From assembly GCF_016745505.1 (NCBI RefSeq), contig NZ_JAERUC010000147.1:1-64000 (forward strand): 64,000 bases of DNA, given 5' to 3'. A model generated the notes under the pieces. That model saw only the letters and a list, made by a program, of their open reading frames with translations, had not been told where the DNA came from and ran no database searches. The translations under genes and the position numbers were made by a program. How positions within the stretch are numbered: the first letter of the stretch is position 1; each line of letters starts with the position of its first letter. Positions 23,873 through 31,507 of this stretch are shown one piece after another. This stretch comes from Streptomyces silvae (GTDB lineage: Bacteria > Actinomycetota > Actinomycetes > Streptomycetales > Streptomycetaceae).

Positions 23873-25263
23873 GCCGCGTCAGCAAGCCGTACGAGATCGT
23901 CGAGCGCGCCCTGGAGCTGTCCACCGCCGACGGCTGCGTGGTCATCGCGGACGAGAGCTCCTCCGCCAACCTGCGCTGGGCCGGCAACGCGCTCACCACG
24001 AACGGGGTGACGCGGGGGCGGACCCTGACCGTGATCGCGACCGTGGACGGCGCCGAGGGCACGGCCTCTGGGGTGGTGTCCCGCTCGGCCGTCACCGCCG
24101 GCGACCTGGAACCGCTGGTGCGGGCCGCCGAGGCCGCCGCGCGGGGCGCGGGCCCGGCCGAGGACGCGCAGCCGCTGGTCACCGGGGTACCGGCCGCCGC
24201 CGACTTCACGGAGCCGCCGGCCGAGACCGGCTCCGACGTCTTCGCCGACTTCGCCCCGGCCCTCGGCGACGCCTTCGCCCGGGCCCGCTCGGGCGGCCGT
24301 GAGCTGTACGGCTTCGCCCACCACCAGCTGAGTTCGACGTACCTGGGTACGTCGACGGGGCTGCGGCTGCGCCACGACCAGCCGAACGGGACGCTGGAGC
24401 TGAACGCCAAGTCCCCCGACCGGACCCGTTCCGCCTGGGCGGGCCGGGCCACCCGGGACTTCAAGGACGTCGACCCGGGGGCCCTGGACGCGGAGCTGGC
24501 GCAGCGCCTCGGCTGGGCGGAGCGCAGGATCGAGCTGCCGGCCGGGCGCTACGAGACGCTGCTGCCGCCGACCGCGGTGGCCGACCTGCTGATCTACCAG
24601 TACTGGTCGGCGGGCGCCCGGGACGCCGCGGAGGGCCGGACGGTCTTCTCCCGGCCGGGTGGCGGTACGAGGATCGGCGAGACGCTCTCGGAGCTGCCGC
24701 TGACCCTGCGCAGCGATCCGCACGCGCCGGGGCTGGAGTCGGCCCCGTTCGTGATCGCGCACTCCTCGGGGGACGGTTCGTCGGTCTTCGACAACGGGCT
24801 GCCGCTGGCCCCGACGGACTGGATCAAGGACGGCAGGCTGGAGCGGCTGACCACGACCCGGCACTCCGCGGGGCTGACGGGTCTGCCGGTGGCGCCCTCG
24901 ATGGACAACCTGGTCCTGGACGGCGGCGGCGAGCGGTCGCTGGAGGAGATGGTCGCCGCGACGACGGGCCGGGCCCTGCTGCTGACCTGCCTCTGGTACA
25001 TCCGGGAGGTGGACCCGGCCACCCTGCTGCTGACGGGCCTGACCCGGGACGGGGTCTATCTGGTGGAGGACGGCGAGGTCCTCGGCGAGGTGAACAACTT
25101 CCGGTTCAACGAGTCGCCGGTCGGGCTGCTGTCCCGGGCATCGGAGGCGGGCCGTACGGAGAAGACGCTGCCGCGCGAGTGGGGCGACTACTTCACCCGG
25201 GCCGCGATGCCCGCCCTGCGCATCCCCGACTTCCACATGAGCTCGGTCAGCCGGGGCGTATGA
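23869..25263 (+). CDS. tldE: TldE/PmbA-family metalloprotease partner
   Basis: The 464-residue partner of TldD lacks the HExxxH motif, as usual for TldE/PmbA, and contributes to the substrate channel of the heterodimer. Family features include ADESSSANLRWAGN near the N-terminus, and NLVLDGG and NNFRFNESPV near the C-terminus. The ATG at 23869 overlaps the tldD stop, giving 1:1 translational coupling. tyrS follows after 53 nt with its own ribosome site. Confidence 0.92.
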   Translation: MSRVSKPYEIVERALELSTADGCVVIADESSSANLRWAGNALTTNGVTRGRTLTVIATVDGAEGTASGVVSRSAVTAGDLEPLVRAAEAAARGAGPAEDAQPLVTGVPAAADFTEPPAETGSDVFADFAPALGDAFARARSGGRELYGFAHHQLSSTYLGTSTGLRLRHDQPNGTLELNAKSPDRTRSAWAGRATRDFKDVDPGALDAELAQRLGWAERRIELPAGRYETLLPPTAVADLLIYQYWSAGARDAAEGRTVFSRPGGGTRIGETLSELPLTLRSDPHAPGLESAPFVIAHSSGDGSSVFDNGLPLAPTDWIKDGRLERLTTTRHSAGLTGLPVAPSMDNLVLDGGGERSLEEMVAATTGRALLLTCLWYIREVDPATLLLTGLTRDGVYLVEDGEVLGEVNNFRFNESPVGLLSRASEAGRTEKTLPREWGDYFTRAAMPALRIPDFHMSSVSRGV

Positions 25264-25316
25264 CCCCCATAGACTGACCGGACAGACCATCGAACCCCCG
25301 CAAGGAGAAAACGACC

Positions 25317-26585
25317 GTGACGGACATCGTCGACGAGCTGAAGTGGCGCGGGCTGTTCGCCCAGTCCACCGACGAGGACGCACTGCGCAAGGCTCTCGCG
25401 GACGGCCCGGTCACCTTCTATTGCGGCTTCGACCCGACCGCGGCGAGCCTGCACGTCGGCCATCTGGTGCAGGTGCTCACCATGCGCCGGCTCCAGATGG
25501 CGGGGCTGAAGCCGCTCGCCCTGGTCGGCGGGGCGACCGGTCAGATCGGTGACCCGCGGCCCACCGCGGAGCGCACGCTGAACGACCCGGAGACCATCGC
25601 CGCGTGGGTCCAGCGGCTGCGCGGGCAGATCGAGCCCTTCCTCACCTTCGAGGGCCCGAACGCCGCGACCATGGTGAACAACCTGGACTGGACCGCGGGC
25701 CTGTCCGCGATCGAGTTCCTCCGGGACATCGGCAAGCACTTCCGGGTCAACAAGATGCTCACCAAGGACTCGGTGGCCCGCCGGCTGGAGTCGCAGGAGG
25801 GCATCAGCTACACGGAGTTCAGCTACCAACTCCTCCAGGGCATGGACTTCCTGGAGCTGTACCGGCGCCACGGCTGCACCCTCCAGCAGGGCGGCAGCGA
25901 CCAGTGGGGCAACCTCACGGCGGGGATCGACCTGATCCACCGCCTGGAGCCGGGCGCCCATGTCCACGCGCTGGCGACCCCGCTGATGGTGAAGGCCGAC
26001 GGCACCAAGTTCGGCAAGTCCGAGAGCGGCGCCGTCTGGCTCGACCCGGAGATGACGACGCCGTACGCGTTCTACCAGTTCTGGCTGAATGTGGACGACC
26101 GGGACATCTCGACGTACATGCGCATCCTCAGCTTCAAGAGCCGTGAGGAGCTCGACGAGCTGGAGAAGCTCACCGAGGAGCGTCCGCAGGCGCGTTCGGC
26201 CCAGCGGTCGCTGGCGGAGGAGCTGACGACGCTGGTGCACGGCGGCGAGCAGTGCGCCGCGGTGATCGCGGCGTCGAAGGCGCTGTTCGGCCAGGGTGAG
26301 CTCGGCGAGCTGGACGAGGCGACGCTGAGCGCCGCCCTGTCCGAGGTGCCGCACGCCCGGGTCACCGAGCTGGGCCCGGTGGTGGACCTCCTGGTCGAGG
26401 TCGGGCTCTCCGCCAGCAAGTCGGCCGCCCGCCGCACGGTCAAGGAGGGCGGGGCCTACGTGAACAACGCGAAGGTCACCGACGGCGAGGGCGCTCCGGC
26501 ACAGGAGGAGTTGCTGCACGGACGCTGGCTGGTCCTGCGCCGCGGCAAGAAGAACCTGGCGGCCGTCGAGGTCGTCGCCGGCTGA
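25317..26585 (+). CDS. tyrS: Tyrosyl-tRNA synthetase
   Basis: The 422-residue class I synthetase has a HIGH-like HVGH signature near residue 48, the tyrosine pocket around [11 protein letters not shown], a KFGKS loop near residue 230, and a C-terminal S4 RNA-binding domain (about 355-420; [18 protein letters not shown]). The GTG at 25317 is preceded by AAGGAGAA. I see no T-box in the 53-nt upstream gap. It is essential for translation and monocistronic, with a terminator after it. Confidence 0.96.
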   Translation: MTDIVDELKWRGLFAQSTDEDALRKALADGPVTFYCGFDPTAASLHVGHLVQVLTMRRLQMAGLKPLALVGGATGQIGDPRPTAERTLNDPETIAAWVQRLRGQIEPFLTFEGPNAATMVNNLDWTAGLSAIEFLRDIGKHFRVNKMLTKDSVARRLESQEGISYTEFSYQLLQGMDFLELYRRHGCTLQQGGSDQWGNLTAGIDLIHRLEPGAHVHALATPLMVKADGTKFGKSESGAVWLDPEMTTPYAFYQFWLNVDDRDISTYMRILSFKSREELDELEKLTEERPQARSAQRSLAEELTTLVHGGEQCAAVIAASKALFGQGELGELDEATLSAALSEVPHARVTELGPVVDLLVEVGLSASKSAARRTVKEGGAYVNNAKVTDGEGAPAQEELLHGRWLVLRRGKKNLAAVEVVAG

Positions 26586-26605
26586 CACCGGCAGGCACAG
26601 CACCG

Positions 26606-26636
26606 CGGCCGGTCACGCATGACGCGTGGCCGGCCG
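26606..26636. terminator. Bidirectional terminator after tyrS
   Basis: A 13-bp stem with one G-T wobble (26606-26618 with 26624-26636) and a 5-nt loop lies between the convergent tyrS and GlsB-family genes. Confidence 0.8.
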
Positions 26637-26656
26637 CCGTGCTGCGTCGCCGGGGG

Positions 26657-26941
26657 TCAGGTTCTCTCCCGCTTGGCCCGGTTGCCCCTGATGGACTGCC
26701 AGAGCATGTCCCCGACACCGACCACGGCCACGGCTCCGATCAGCTGCAGCACATGGCGGATCCAGTCGATCCCCTTGGTGTCGTTGACCCCGATCCAGGT
26801 CGCCACGGCGTTGCCGAGGATGCTGCCGAGGATGCCGAACACCACCGTCAGCCAGAGGGGGATGTTCTGCTTCCCCGGAAGGATCGCCCGGGCGATCACA
26901 CCCAGCACCAGACCTACGATGATTGCCCACAACCAGCTCAT
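26657..26941 (-). CDS. GlsB/YeaQ/YmgE-family membrane protein
   Basis: The 94-residue protein has three hydrophobic helices and the family start MSWLWAIIVGLVLGVIAR, followed by LPGKQ and a VVFGILGSILGN helix. Members are often annotated as transglycosylase-associated or stress-response proteins, with no proven enzymatic function. GAGGAGG precedes the ATG at 26941. An 18-residue charged tail ends the protein. Confidence 0.88.
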   Translation of the reverse strand: MSWLWAIIVGLVLGVIARAILPGKQNIPLWLTVVFGILGSILGNAVATWIGVNDTKGIDWIRHVLQLIGAVAVVGVGDMLWQSIRGNRAKRERT

Positions 26942-27155
26942 ATCGCCTCCTCGTGCGGCGCAGAAGTGCGCACGTGGGCCCAGTCTCGGCCCGCGGGACG
27001 TACGCCGCATGCCGGACAGGGCCGTACGTGGGTCAGCGCCCGAGGGGCCGCCGCACCGGGCTCGCCCCGGTCTCGTGGGCGGCGGATGCCGGGCGTACCG
27101 TAGGAGCCGCACCGTCCGGGGAAGTCCGGCACAGAGATCTGGTGGTGGAATCACG

Positions 27156-27542
27156 ATGCGGAAGCAGAGCGGCACGGAGGTCTTCCGGATCACGGGGGCC
27201 CGGCAGGGTCTCGCCGACGATGTGCGCGGCAGACAGCGGCGTTACATCATCTCGATGTCCGTGCGCACGGTCTCCGTGGTGCTGGCCGCGACCCTGTGGA
27301 ACGTGGAGCGGCATGTGGCCGTGGTGGCGCTCGCCCTGGGCGTTCTGCTCCCTTATGTGGCGGTGGTCATCGCCAACGCCGGTCGTGAGAACGCCCCTTC
27401 GCTCCCTACGACGTTCGTGCCCGCACCGGTGCGGCCCGCTCTCGGCGCGGCCACGCCGGCCAGCTCCGCGGAGCCCGGTCCGGAACCCTTCACGGAGCCC
27501 GGCACGGCCGGCCGCGCGGGCGATCCGCACCCCGCGGGCTGA
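27156..27542 (+). CDS. DUF3099 family membrane protein
   Basis: The 128-residue protein begins MRKQSGTEVFRITGARQGL. It has two membrane segments (about residues 32-47 and 52-72) and a Pro/Ala/Glu-rich cytosolic or periplasmic tail. This layout is that of the actinobacterial DUF3099 family, whose function is unknown. The ATG at 27156 was chosen because the family similarity starts there; the ribosome site is weak. It is followed by a candidate small RNA. Confidence 0.8.
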   Translation: MRKQSGTEVFRITGARQGLADDVRGRQRRYIISMSVRTVSVVLAATLWNVERHVAVVALALGVLLPYVAVVIANAGRENAPSLPTTFVPAPVRPALGAATPASSAEPGPEPFTEPGTAGRAGDPHPAG

Positions 27543-27633
27543 GCGGGAACACCCGCCCGAAGCTCAAGAAAAGCTCAGATCAATCATGACGTTCCGGTGC
27601 ACCTGACCCCGGACCCCATGGCATACTTCGTGA

Positions 27634-27703
27634 GCGCTCCGCATCCCCCGTCGGAGCGACGGACCGACGCCGGGCAGCTCCCCCCGTGGCTGCTCGGCGT
27701 CGC
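27634..27703 (+). ncRNA. Candidate 6C-type small RNA (two hairpins with C-rich loops)
   Basis: Two hairpins stand side by side. Hairpin 1 pairs CGCTCCG (27635-27641) with 27652-27658 around the loop CATCCCCCGT. Hairpin 2 pairs a 13-bp stem (27666-27678 with 27689-27701, one wobble) around the loop TCCCCCCGTG. Each loop carries six cytosines, the defining trait of the actinobacterial 6C RNA family. A -10-like CATACT at 27622-27627 would start transcription at hairpin 1. It lies in the 220-nt gap between two genes on the same strand. A plain terminator or leader structure is the alternative. Confidence 0.6.
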
Positions 27704-27762
27704 CATTCTCCGGCGGGGATGCGCCGCGGAGGCGTTGCCTTGGAGCGCTTAGGGTTGAGGCC

Positions 27763-28011
27763 GTGAACTTCCCCGATACTCCCGCCGAGAGCGCCGCCGG
27801 CGCGCCGGTCTGCTCCGCCAAGGGCTGCCGCGCCGACGCCGTCTGGGTGCTGGCCTGGAACAACCCGAAGCTGCACACCCCGGAGCGCCGCAAGACCTGG
27901 CTGGCCTGCGAGGAGCACCGGGAGCACCTCTCCTCGTTCCTCGATGTGCGCGGCTTCCTCAAGGACGTCGTCACGCTCGCGGAGTGGGACGCCTCAGCCA
28001 CCGACCGCTGA
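27763..28011 (+). CDS. Small conserved protein with zinc-ribbon-like Cys/His pattern
   Basis: The 82-residue protein has CSAKGC near residue 17 and WLACEEHREH near residue 47, together offering three Cys and up to two His ligands. Family members I remember from Streptomyces are called hypothetical or, without visible support, acetone carboxylase. The conserved core is WVLAWNNPKLHTPERRKTW. It starts at a GTG at 27763 and is convergent with moaA, with tandem repeats covering both gene ends. Function unknown. Confidence 0.72.
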   Translation: MNFPDTPAESAAGAPVCSAKGCRADAVWVLAWNNPKLHTPERRKTWLACEEHREHLSSFLDVRGFLKDVVTLAEWDASATDR

Positions 28012-28058
28012 CATCAGCCACCGGTCGCTGACATCAGCCGCCGATGGCTGACATCGGG
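27994..28058. repeat. 20-bp tandem repeats at convergent gene ends
   Basis: A unit starting TGACATCAGCC is repeated with a 20-bp period at 28009, 28029 and (partial) 28049, with a further partial copy from 27994. The array covers the stop codons of the small zinc-ribbon-like gene (28011) and moaA (28034). Confidence 0.85.
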
Positions 28059-29023
28059 CGGTCGGGCTGCAGGAAGGTGGGGTCGTCGAGGCCGGAGCCG
28101 GCCTTCTTGCCCCACATGGCGAGCTTCCAGATCCTGGCGATCTCCTCGTCCGGCGTGTCGGAGCGCAGGGCGCCGCGCAGGTCCGTCTCCTCGCGGGCGA
28201 AGAGGCAGGTGCGGACCTGTCCGTCGGCGGTGAGCCGGGTGCGGTCGCAGGCCTGGCAGAAGGGCCGGGTCACGGAGGCGATGACGCCGACGCGGTGCGG
28301 GCCGCCGTCCACGGTCCAGCGCTCGGCGGGGGCGGATCCGCGCTCGTCGTCGCCCTCCGCGGTGAGGGTGAAGCGGGTGCGCAGCGAGGTGAGGATGTCC
28401 CCGGCGGTGATCATGCCGTCGCGCTTCCAGCCGTGCTGCGCGTCGAGCGGCATCTGCTCGATGAAGCGGAGCTCGTAGGCGTTGTCCACGGCCCAGGCGA
28501 GCAGGTCGGGGGCCTCGTCCTCGTTGAGCCCGGGCATGAGGACGGAGTTGACCTTGACGGGGGTGAGCCCCGCCTCGCGTGCCGCCTGGAGCCCTTCCAG
28601 GACGTCCTTGTGCCGGTCGCGGCGGGTGAGGGTCTTGAAGACGTCGGGCCGCAGGGTGTCCAGGGACACGTTGACCCGGTCGAGGCCGGCTGCCTTCAGT
28701 GCGGCGGCGGTGCGCTTGAGTCCGATGCCGTTGGTGGTGAGCGACATCCTGGGGCGGGGCTCCAGGGCGGCGCACCGCTCGACGATGGAGACCAGCCCGG
28801 GGCGCAGCAGTGGCTCGCCTCCGGTGAAGCGGACCTCCGTGATGCCGAGCTCGGTGACGGCGATCCCGATGAGCCGGACGATCTCGTCGTCGCTGAGCAG
28901 CTCCGTCTTGGAAAGCCACTGCAGGCCCTCTTCGGGCATGCAGTAGGTGCAGCGGAGATTGCACTTGTCGGTCAGCGAGACACGCAGGTCGGTGGCGACC
29001 CGGCCGTAGGTGTCGATGAGCAC
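28034..29023 (-). CDS. moaA: GTP 3',8-cyclase (molybdenum cofactor biosynthesis)
   Basis: This 329-residue radical-SAM enzyme performs the first step of molybdopterin synthesis. The N-terminal iron-sulfur site is CNLRCTYC (about 20-27), followed by FTGGEPLL. The C-terminal second cluster ligands are in FCQACDRTRL and VRTCLF. The protein ends in IGG, the conserved Gly-Gly tail needed for catalysis. The GTG at 29023 is preceded by GGGGGAGGGGG. No other moa gene is adjacent. Confidence 0.94.
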   Translation of the reverse strand: MLIDTYGRVATDLRVSLTDKCNLRCTYCMPEEGLQWLSKTELLSDDEIVRLIGIAVTELGITEVRFTGGEPLLRPGLVSIVERCAALEPRPRMSLTTNGIGLKRTAAALKAAGLDRVNVSLDTLRPDVFKTLTRRDRHKDVLEGLQAAREAGLTPVKVNSVLMPGLNEDEAPDLLAWAVDNAYELRFIEQMPLDAQHGWKRDGMITAGDILTSLRTRFTLTAEGDDERGSAPAERWTVDGGPHRVGVIASVTRPFCQACDRTRLTADGQVRTCLFAREETDLRGALRSDTPDEEIARIWKLAMWGKKAGSGLDDPTFLQPDRPMSAIGG

Positions 29024-29125
29024 TGTGGGCCCCCTCCCCCGGTGATGTCGGCGGTTTGCGGTTCCGGTACTTCCGAGACTACGCGAGGCCCCTGACATCG
29101 GAGGGGGCTCGGTTGCCACGAGGTG

Positions 29126-29167
29126 CGACGGGGCCCCGTCGTAGAGATCTACGACGGGGCCCCGTCG
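29126..29167 (-). terminator. 42-bp near-perfect palindrome, terminator of the symporter operon
   Basis: Two 20-nt arms (29126-29145 and 29148-29167) are exact complements around a 2-nt centre. Each arm itself contains the palindrome GACGGGGCCCCGTC, so one large cruciform-like stem or two small hairpins can form. It lies 19 nt beyond the symporter stop. Confidence 0.85.
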
Positions 29168-29186
29168 GGCGCGGCGGGCGGGGCCG

Positions 29187-30830
29187 TCAGTGGGCTCCGG
29201 TGCCGGTGAGGGACTTGACCTCGAGTTCGGCGTACTTGCCCTTGTCCGGCTCCTCCTTGGAGAGGACCGAGCCGACCCAGCCGAGCAGGAAGCCCAGCGG
29301 GATGGAGATGAGGCCCGGGTTCTCCAGCGGGAACCAGGCGAAGTCCACGTCCGGGAACATGGAGCTCGCCTTCCCGGAGACGACCGGGGAGAACAGCACG
29401 AGGAGGACGGACGAGGCGAGACCGCCGTAGATGGACCAGAGGGCGCCCTGGGTGGTGAAGCGCTTCCAGAAGAGGCTGTAGAGGATGGTCGGCAGGTTGG
29501 CCGACGCGGCGACCGCGAAGGCCAGGGCCACGAGTCCCGCGACGTTCAGGTCGCGGGCCATGGCGCCGAGGCCGATGGAGACGACGCCGATCGCGACGGT
29601 GGCCCAGCGGGCCGCGCTCATCTCCTCCTTCTCGGTGGCCTTCCCCTTGCGGATGACGTTGGCGTAGATGTCGTGCGCGAAGGAGGACGACGAGGCGAGG
29701 GTGAGGCCCGCGACGACGGCGAGGATCGTCGCGAAGGCGACGGCGGAGATGACGGCGAGCATGACGGCGCCGCCGGTGGTGCCGAGTCCGCCGAGGTACT
29801 CGGCGAGCTGGGGTGCGGCCGCGTTGCCCGCCGGGTTCTTCGCCTTGATCTCCTCGGGCCCGATGAGCGCCGCGGCGCCGAAGCCGAGGGCGATCGTCAT
29901 CAGGTAGAAGGCGCCGATGATGCCGATGGCCCAGTTCACGGACTTACGGGCGGCCTTGGCGGTCGGGACCGTGTAGAAGCGGATCAGGATGTGCGGGAGT
30001 CCGGCGGTGCCCAGCACGAGGGCGATGCCGAGCGAGATGAAGTCCAGCTTCGACACGTCGGTGGCACCGTACTTGAGGCCGGGCTCCAGGAACGCGGAGC
30101 CGTGGCCGCTCTTCTCCGCGGCGGTGCCGAGCAGGTCGGAGACGTTGAAGTCGAACTTCCACAGCACCATCAGGGTCATCAGCAGGGCGCCCGCGATGAG
30201 CAGCACGGCCTTGACCATCTGCACCCAGGTGGTGCCCTTCATGCCGCCGATGGTGACGTAGAGGATCATGAGCACGCCGACCAGCGCCACGATGAGGATC
30301 TTGCCCGCGTCGCTGGTGATGCCGAGCAGCAGGGCGACGAGGACGCCGGCGCCCGCCATCTGGGCCAGCAGGTAGAAGATCGACACGACGATGGTGGAGA
30401 CGCCCGCGGCGGTGCGCACCGGCCGCTGCCGCATCCGGTAGGCGAGGACGTCGCCCATGGTGTAGCGGCCCGAGTTGCGGAGCGGTTCGGCGACCAGCAG
30501 CAGGGCGACGAGCCAGGCGACGAGGAAGCCGATGGAGTAGAGGAAGCCGTCGTAGCCGAAGAGCGCGATGGCACCGGCGATGCCGAGGAAGGACGCCGCC
30601 GACATGTAGTCGCCGGAGACGGCGAGGCCGTTCTGGAAGGCGGTGAACTGCCTCCCGCCCGCGTAGAAGTCGGACGCGCTCTTGGTCTGCCGGCCGGCCC
30701 AGACGGTGATGCCCAGGGTGGCCGCGACGAAGACCGCGAAGAGGGTGATGATCAGCGGCCGGTGCTCGCTCGTCGACGACGTCGACGCGGCGAGCTGGAT
30801 CACGGCGTGCGAGCTGTGCGCGGCGCTCAT
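29187..30830 (-). CDS. actP: Sodium:solute symporter, ActP-like (acetate/monocarboxylate)
   Basis: The 547-residue SSS-family permease has about 13 membrane segments. The sodium-site region YAGGRQFTAFQNGLAVSGDYMSAASFLG near residues 56-85 is typical of ActP, which imports acetate and related short carboxylates. The ATG at 30830 overlaps the DUF485 stop by 4 nt. The DUF485 protein is the standard small partner of ActP, which supports an acetate-type substrate. Confidence 0.9.
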   Translation of the reverse strand: MSAAHSSHAVIQLAASTSSTSEHRPLIITLFAVFVAATLGITVWAGRQTKSASDFYAGGRQFTAFQNGLAVSGDYMSAASFLGIAGAIALFGYDGFLYSIGFLVAWLVALLLVAEPLRNSGRYTMGDVLAYRMRQRPVRTAAGVSTIVVSIFYLLAQMAGAGVLVALLLGITSDAGKILIVALVGVLMILYVTIGGMKGTTWVQMVKAVLLIAGALLMTLMVLWKFDFNVSDLLGTAAEKSGHGSAFLEPGLKYGATDVSKLDFISLGIALVLGTAGLPHILIRFYTVPTAKAARKSVNWAIGIIGAFYLMTIALGFGAAALIGPEEIKAKNPAGNAAAPQLAEYLGGLGTTGGAVMLAVISAVAFATILAVVAGLTLASSSSFAHDIYANVIRKGKATEKEEMSAARWATVAIGVVSIGLGAMARDLNVAGLVALAFAVAASANLPTILYSLFWKRFTTQGALWSIYGGLASSVLLVLFSPVVSGKASSMFPDVDFAWFPLENPGLISIPLGFLLGWVGSVLSKEEPDKGKYAELEVKSLTGTGAH

Positions 30831-31195
30831 GCGTCGGCCTCCAGACGGGACTTGATGGCCGCCGCCTGCGGGTCGAGCTTGTTCGTGGCGTGGCGCGAGT
30901 AGAACCAGGCGATGAGGAAGGTGGTGGCGAACTGGGCGAGGCCGAACACGAAGGCCACGTTGAAGTTCGCGAAGACGATCTTGCTCATGAAGTCGTCGGC
31001 ATAGCTGGACAGCAGCACGTACAGCAGGTACCAGGCGATGAAGCCGACGGTCAGCGGAAACGCGAAGGAGCGGTGGGATCGGCGCAGTTCGGCGAATTCC
31101 GGGCTGTTCTGCGCCTCGAGGAACGCCTCGGTCGTGGGCTGGACGGGACTGCCGCCCTCAGGGCTCTGGGGCGGCGGCGGTGCTTCGGTGGCCAC
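30827..31195 (-). CDS. DUF485 small membrane protein, ActP partner
   Basis: The 122-residue protein has a Pro-rich N-terminus and two membrane helices (about residues 50-70 and 85-105) with the DUF485 motif LRRSHRSFAFPLT. DUF485 proteins (YjcH in E. coli) are co-transcribed with acetate permeases and probably assist them. The GTG at 31195 has a GGAGA ribosome site; the frame stays open upstream to 31396, but without family similarity. It is the first gene of the two-gene operon. Confidence 0.87.
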   Translation of the reverse strand: MATEAPPPPQSPEGGSPVQPTTEAFLEAQNSPEFAELRRSHRSFAFPLTVGFIAWYLLYVLLSSYADDFMSKIVFANFNVAFVFGLAQFATTFLIAWFYSRHATNKLDPQAAAIKSRLEADA

Positions 31196-31507
31196 GGATT
31201 CTCCTCGCGACGCGGGTGCGGTGGTGGGAACGGTGGATTTCAAGGGGAGTCCTCTGCGTTGTGGGGGTTGCGGGGCTCGACGCACGACTCCCTGTGCAAC
31301 GGCACGGAGAGCGCGGCGAAGCGGTTCACCGCAGGTTCGGTCTTCTCCGGCCGGCTCCCGTGGACGCGACTCCCACAGGTCACACCTCGAACTCACTTGC
31401 CCGTATTCGTTGATGCGCCGGGAAGATCAGCGATAACTTCACTGGTCATGTACGGGACCGGACACACGGGTGTCCGGCCCCACCGGCACGGATGATGTGG
31501 AGAACCC
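31196..31507. promoter_or_regulatory. Divergent promoter region, DUF485-actP versus subtilisin gene
   Basis: This 312-nt stretch has no gene. Towards the protease, TTGATG (31410-31415) and GATAAC (31432-31437) are spaced 16 nt apart as a possible promoter. Downstream, CCGGACAC (31458-31465) pairs perfectly with 31470-31477 around a 4-nt loop, so the protease mRNA would carry a hairpin 30 nt before its start codon. I see nothing specific on the DUF485 side beyond its ribosome site. Confidence 0.35.

Noticed and set aside
22349-25263. TldD/TldE as maturation proteases of a local peptide natural product
   Set aside because: I found no precursor-like small frame, cyclodehydratase, radical-SAM maturase or dedicated exporter near the pair; tyrS and fab genes flank it.
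27618-27752. A 44-codon frame starting MAYFVSAPHPPS
   Set aside because: It covers the two strong hairpins at 27635-27701, and has no ribosome site or membrane or domain feature. An RNA explanation is better.
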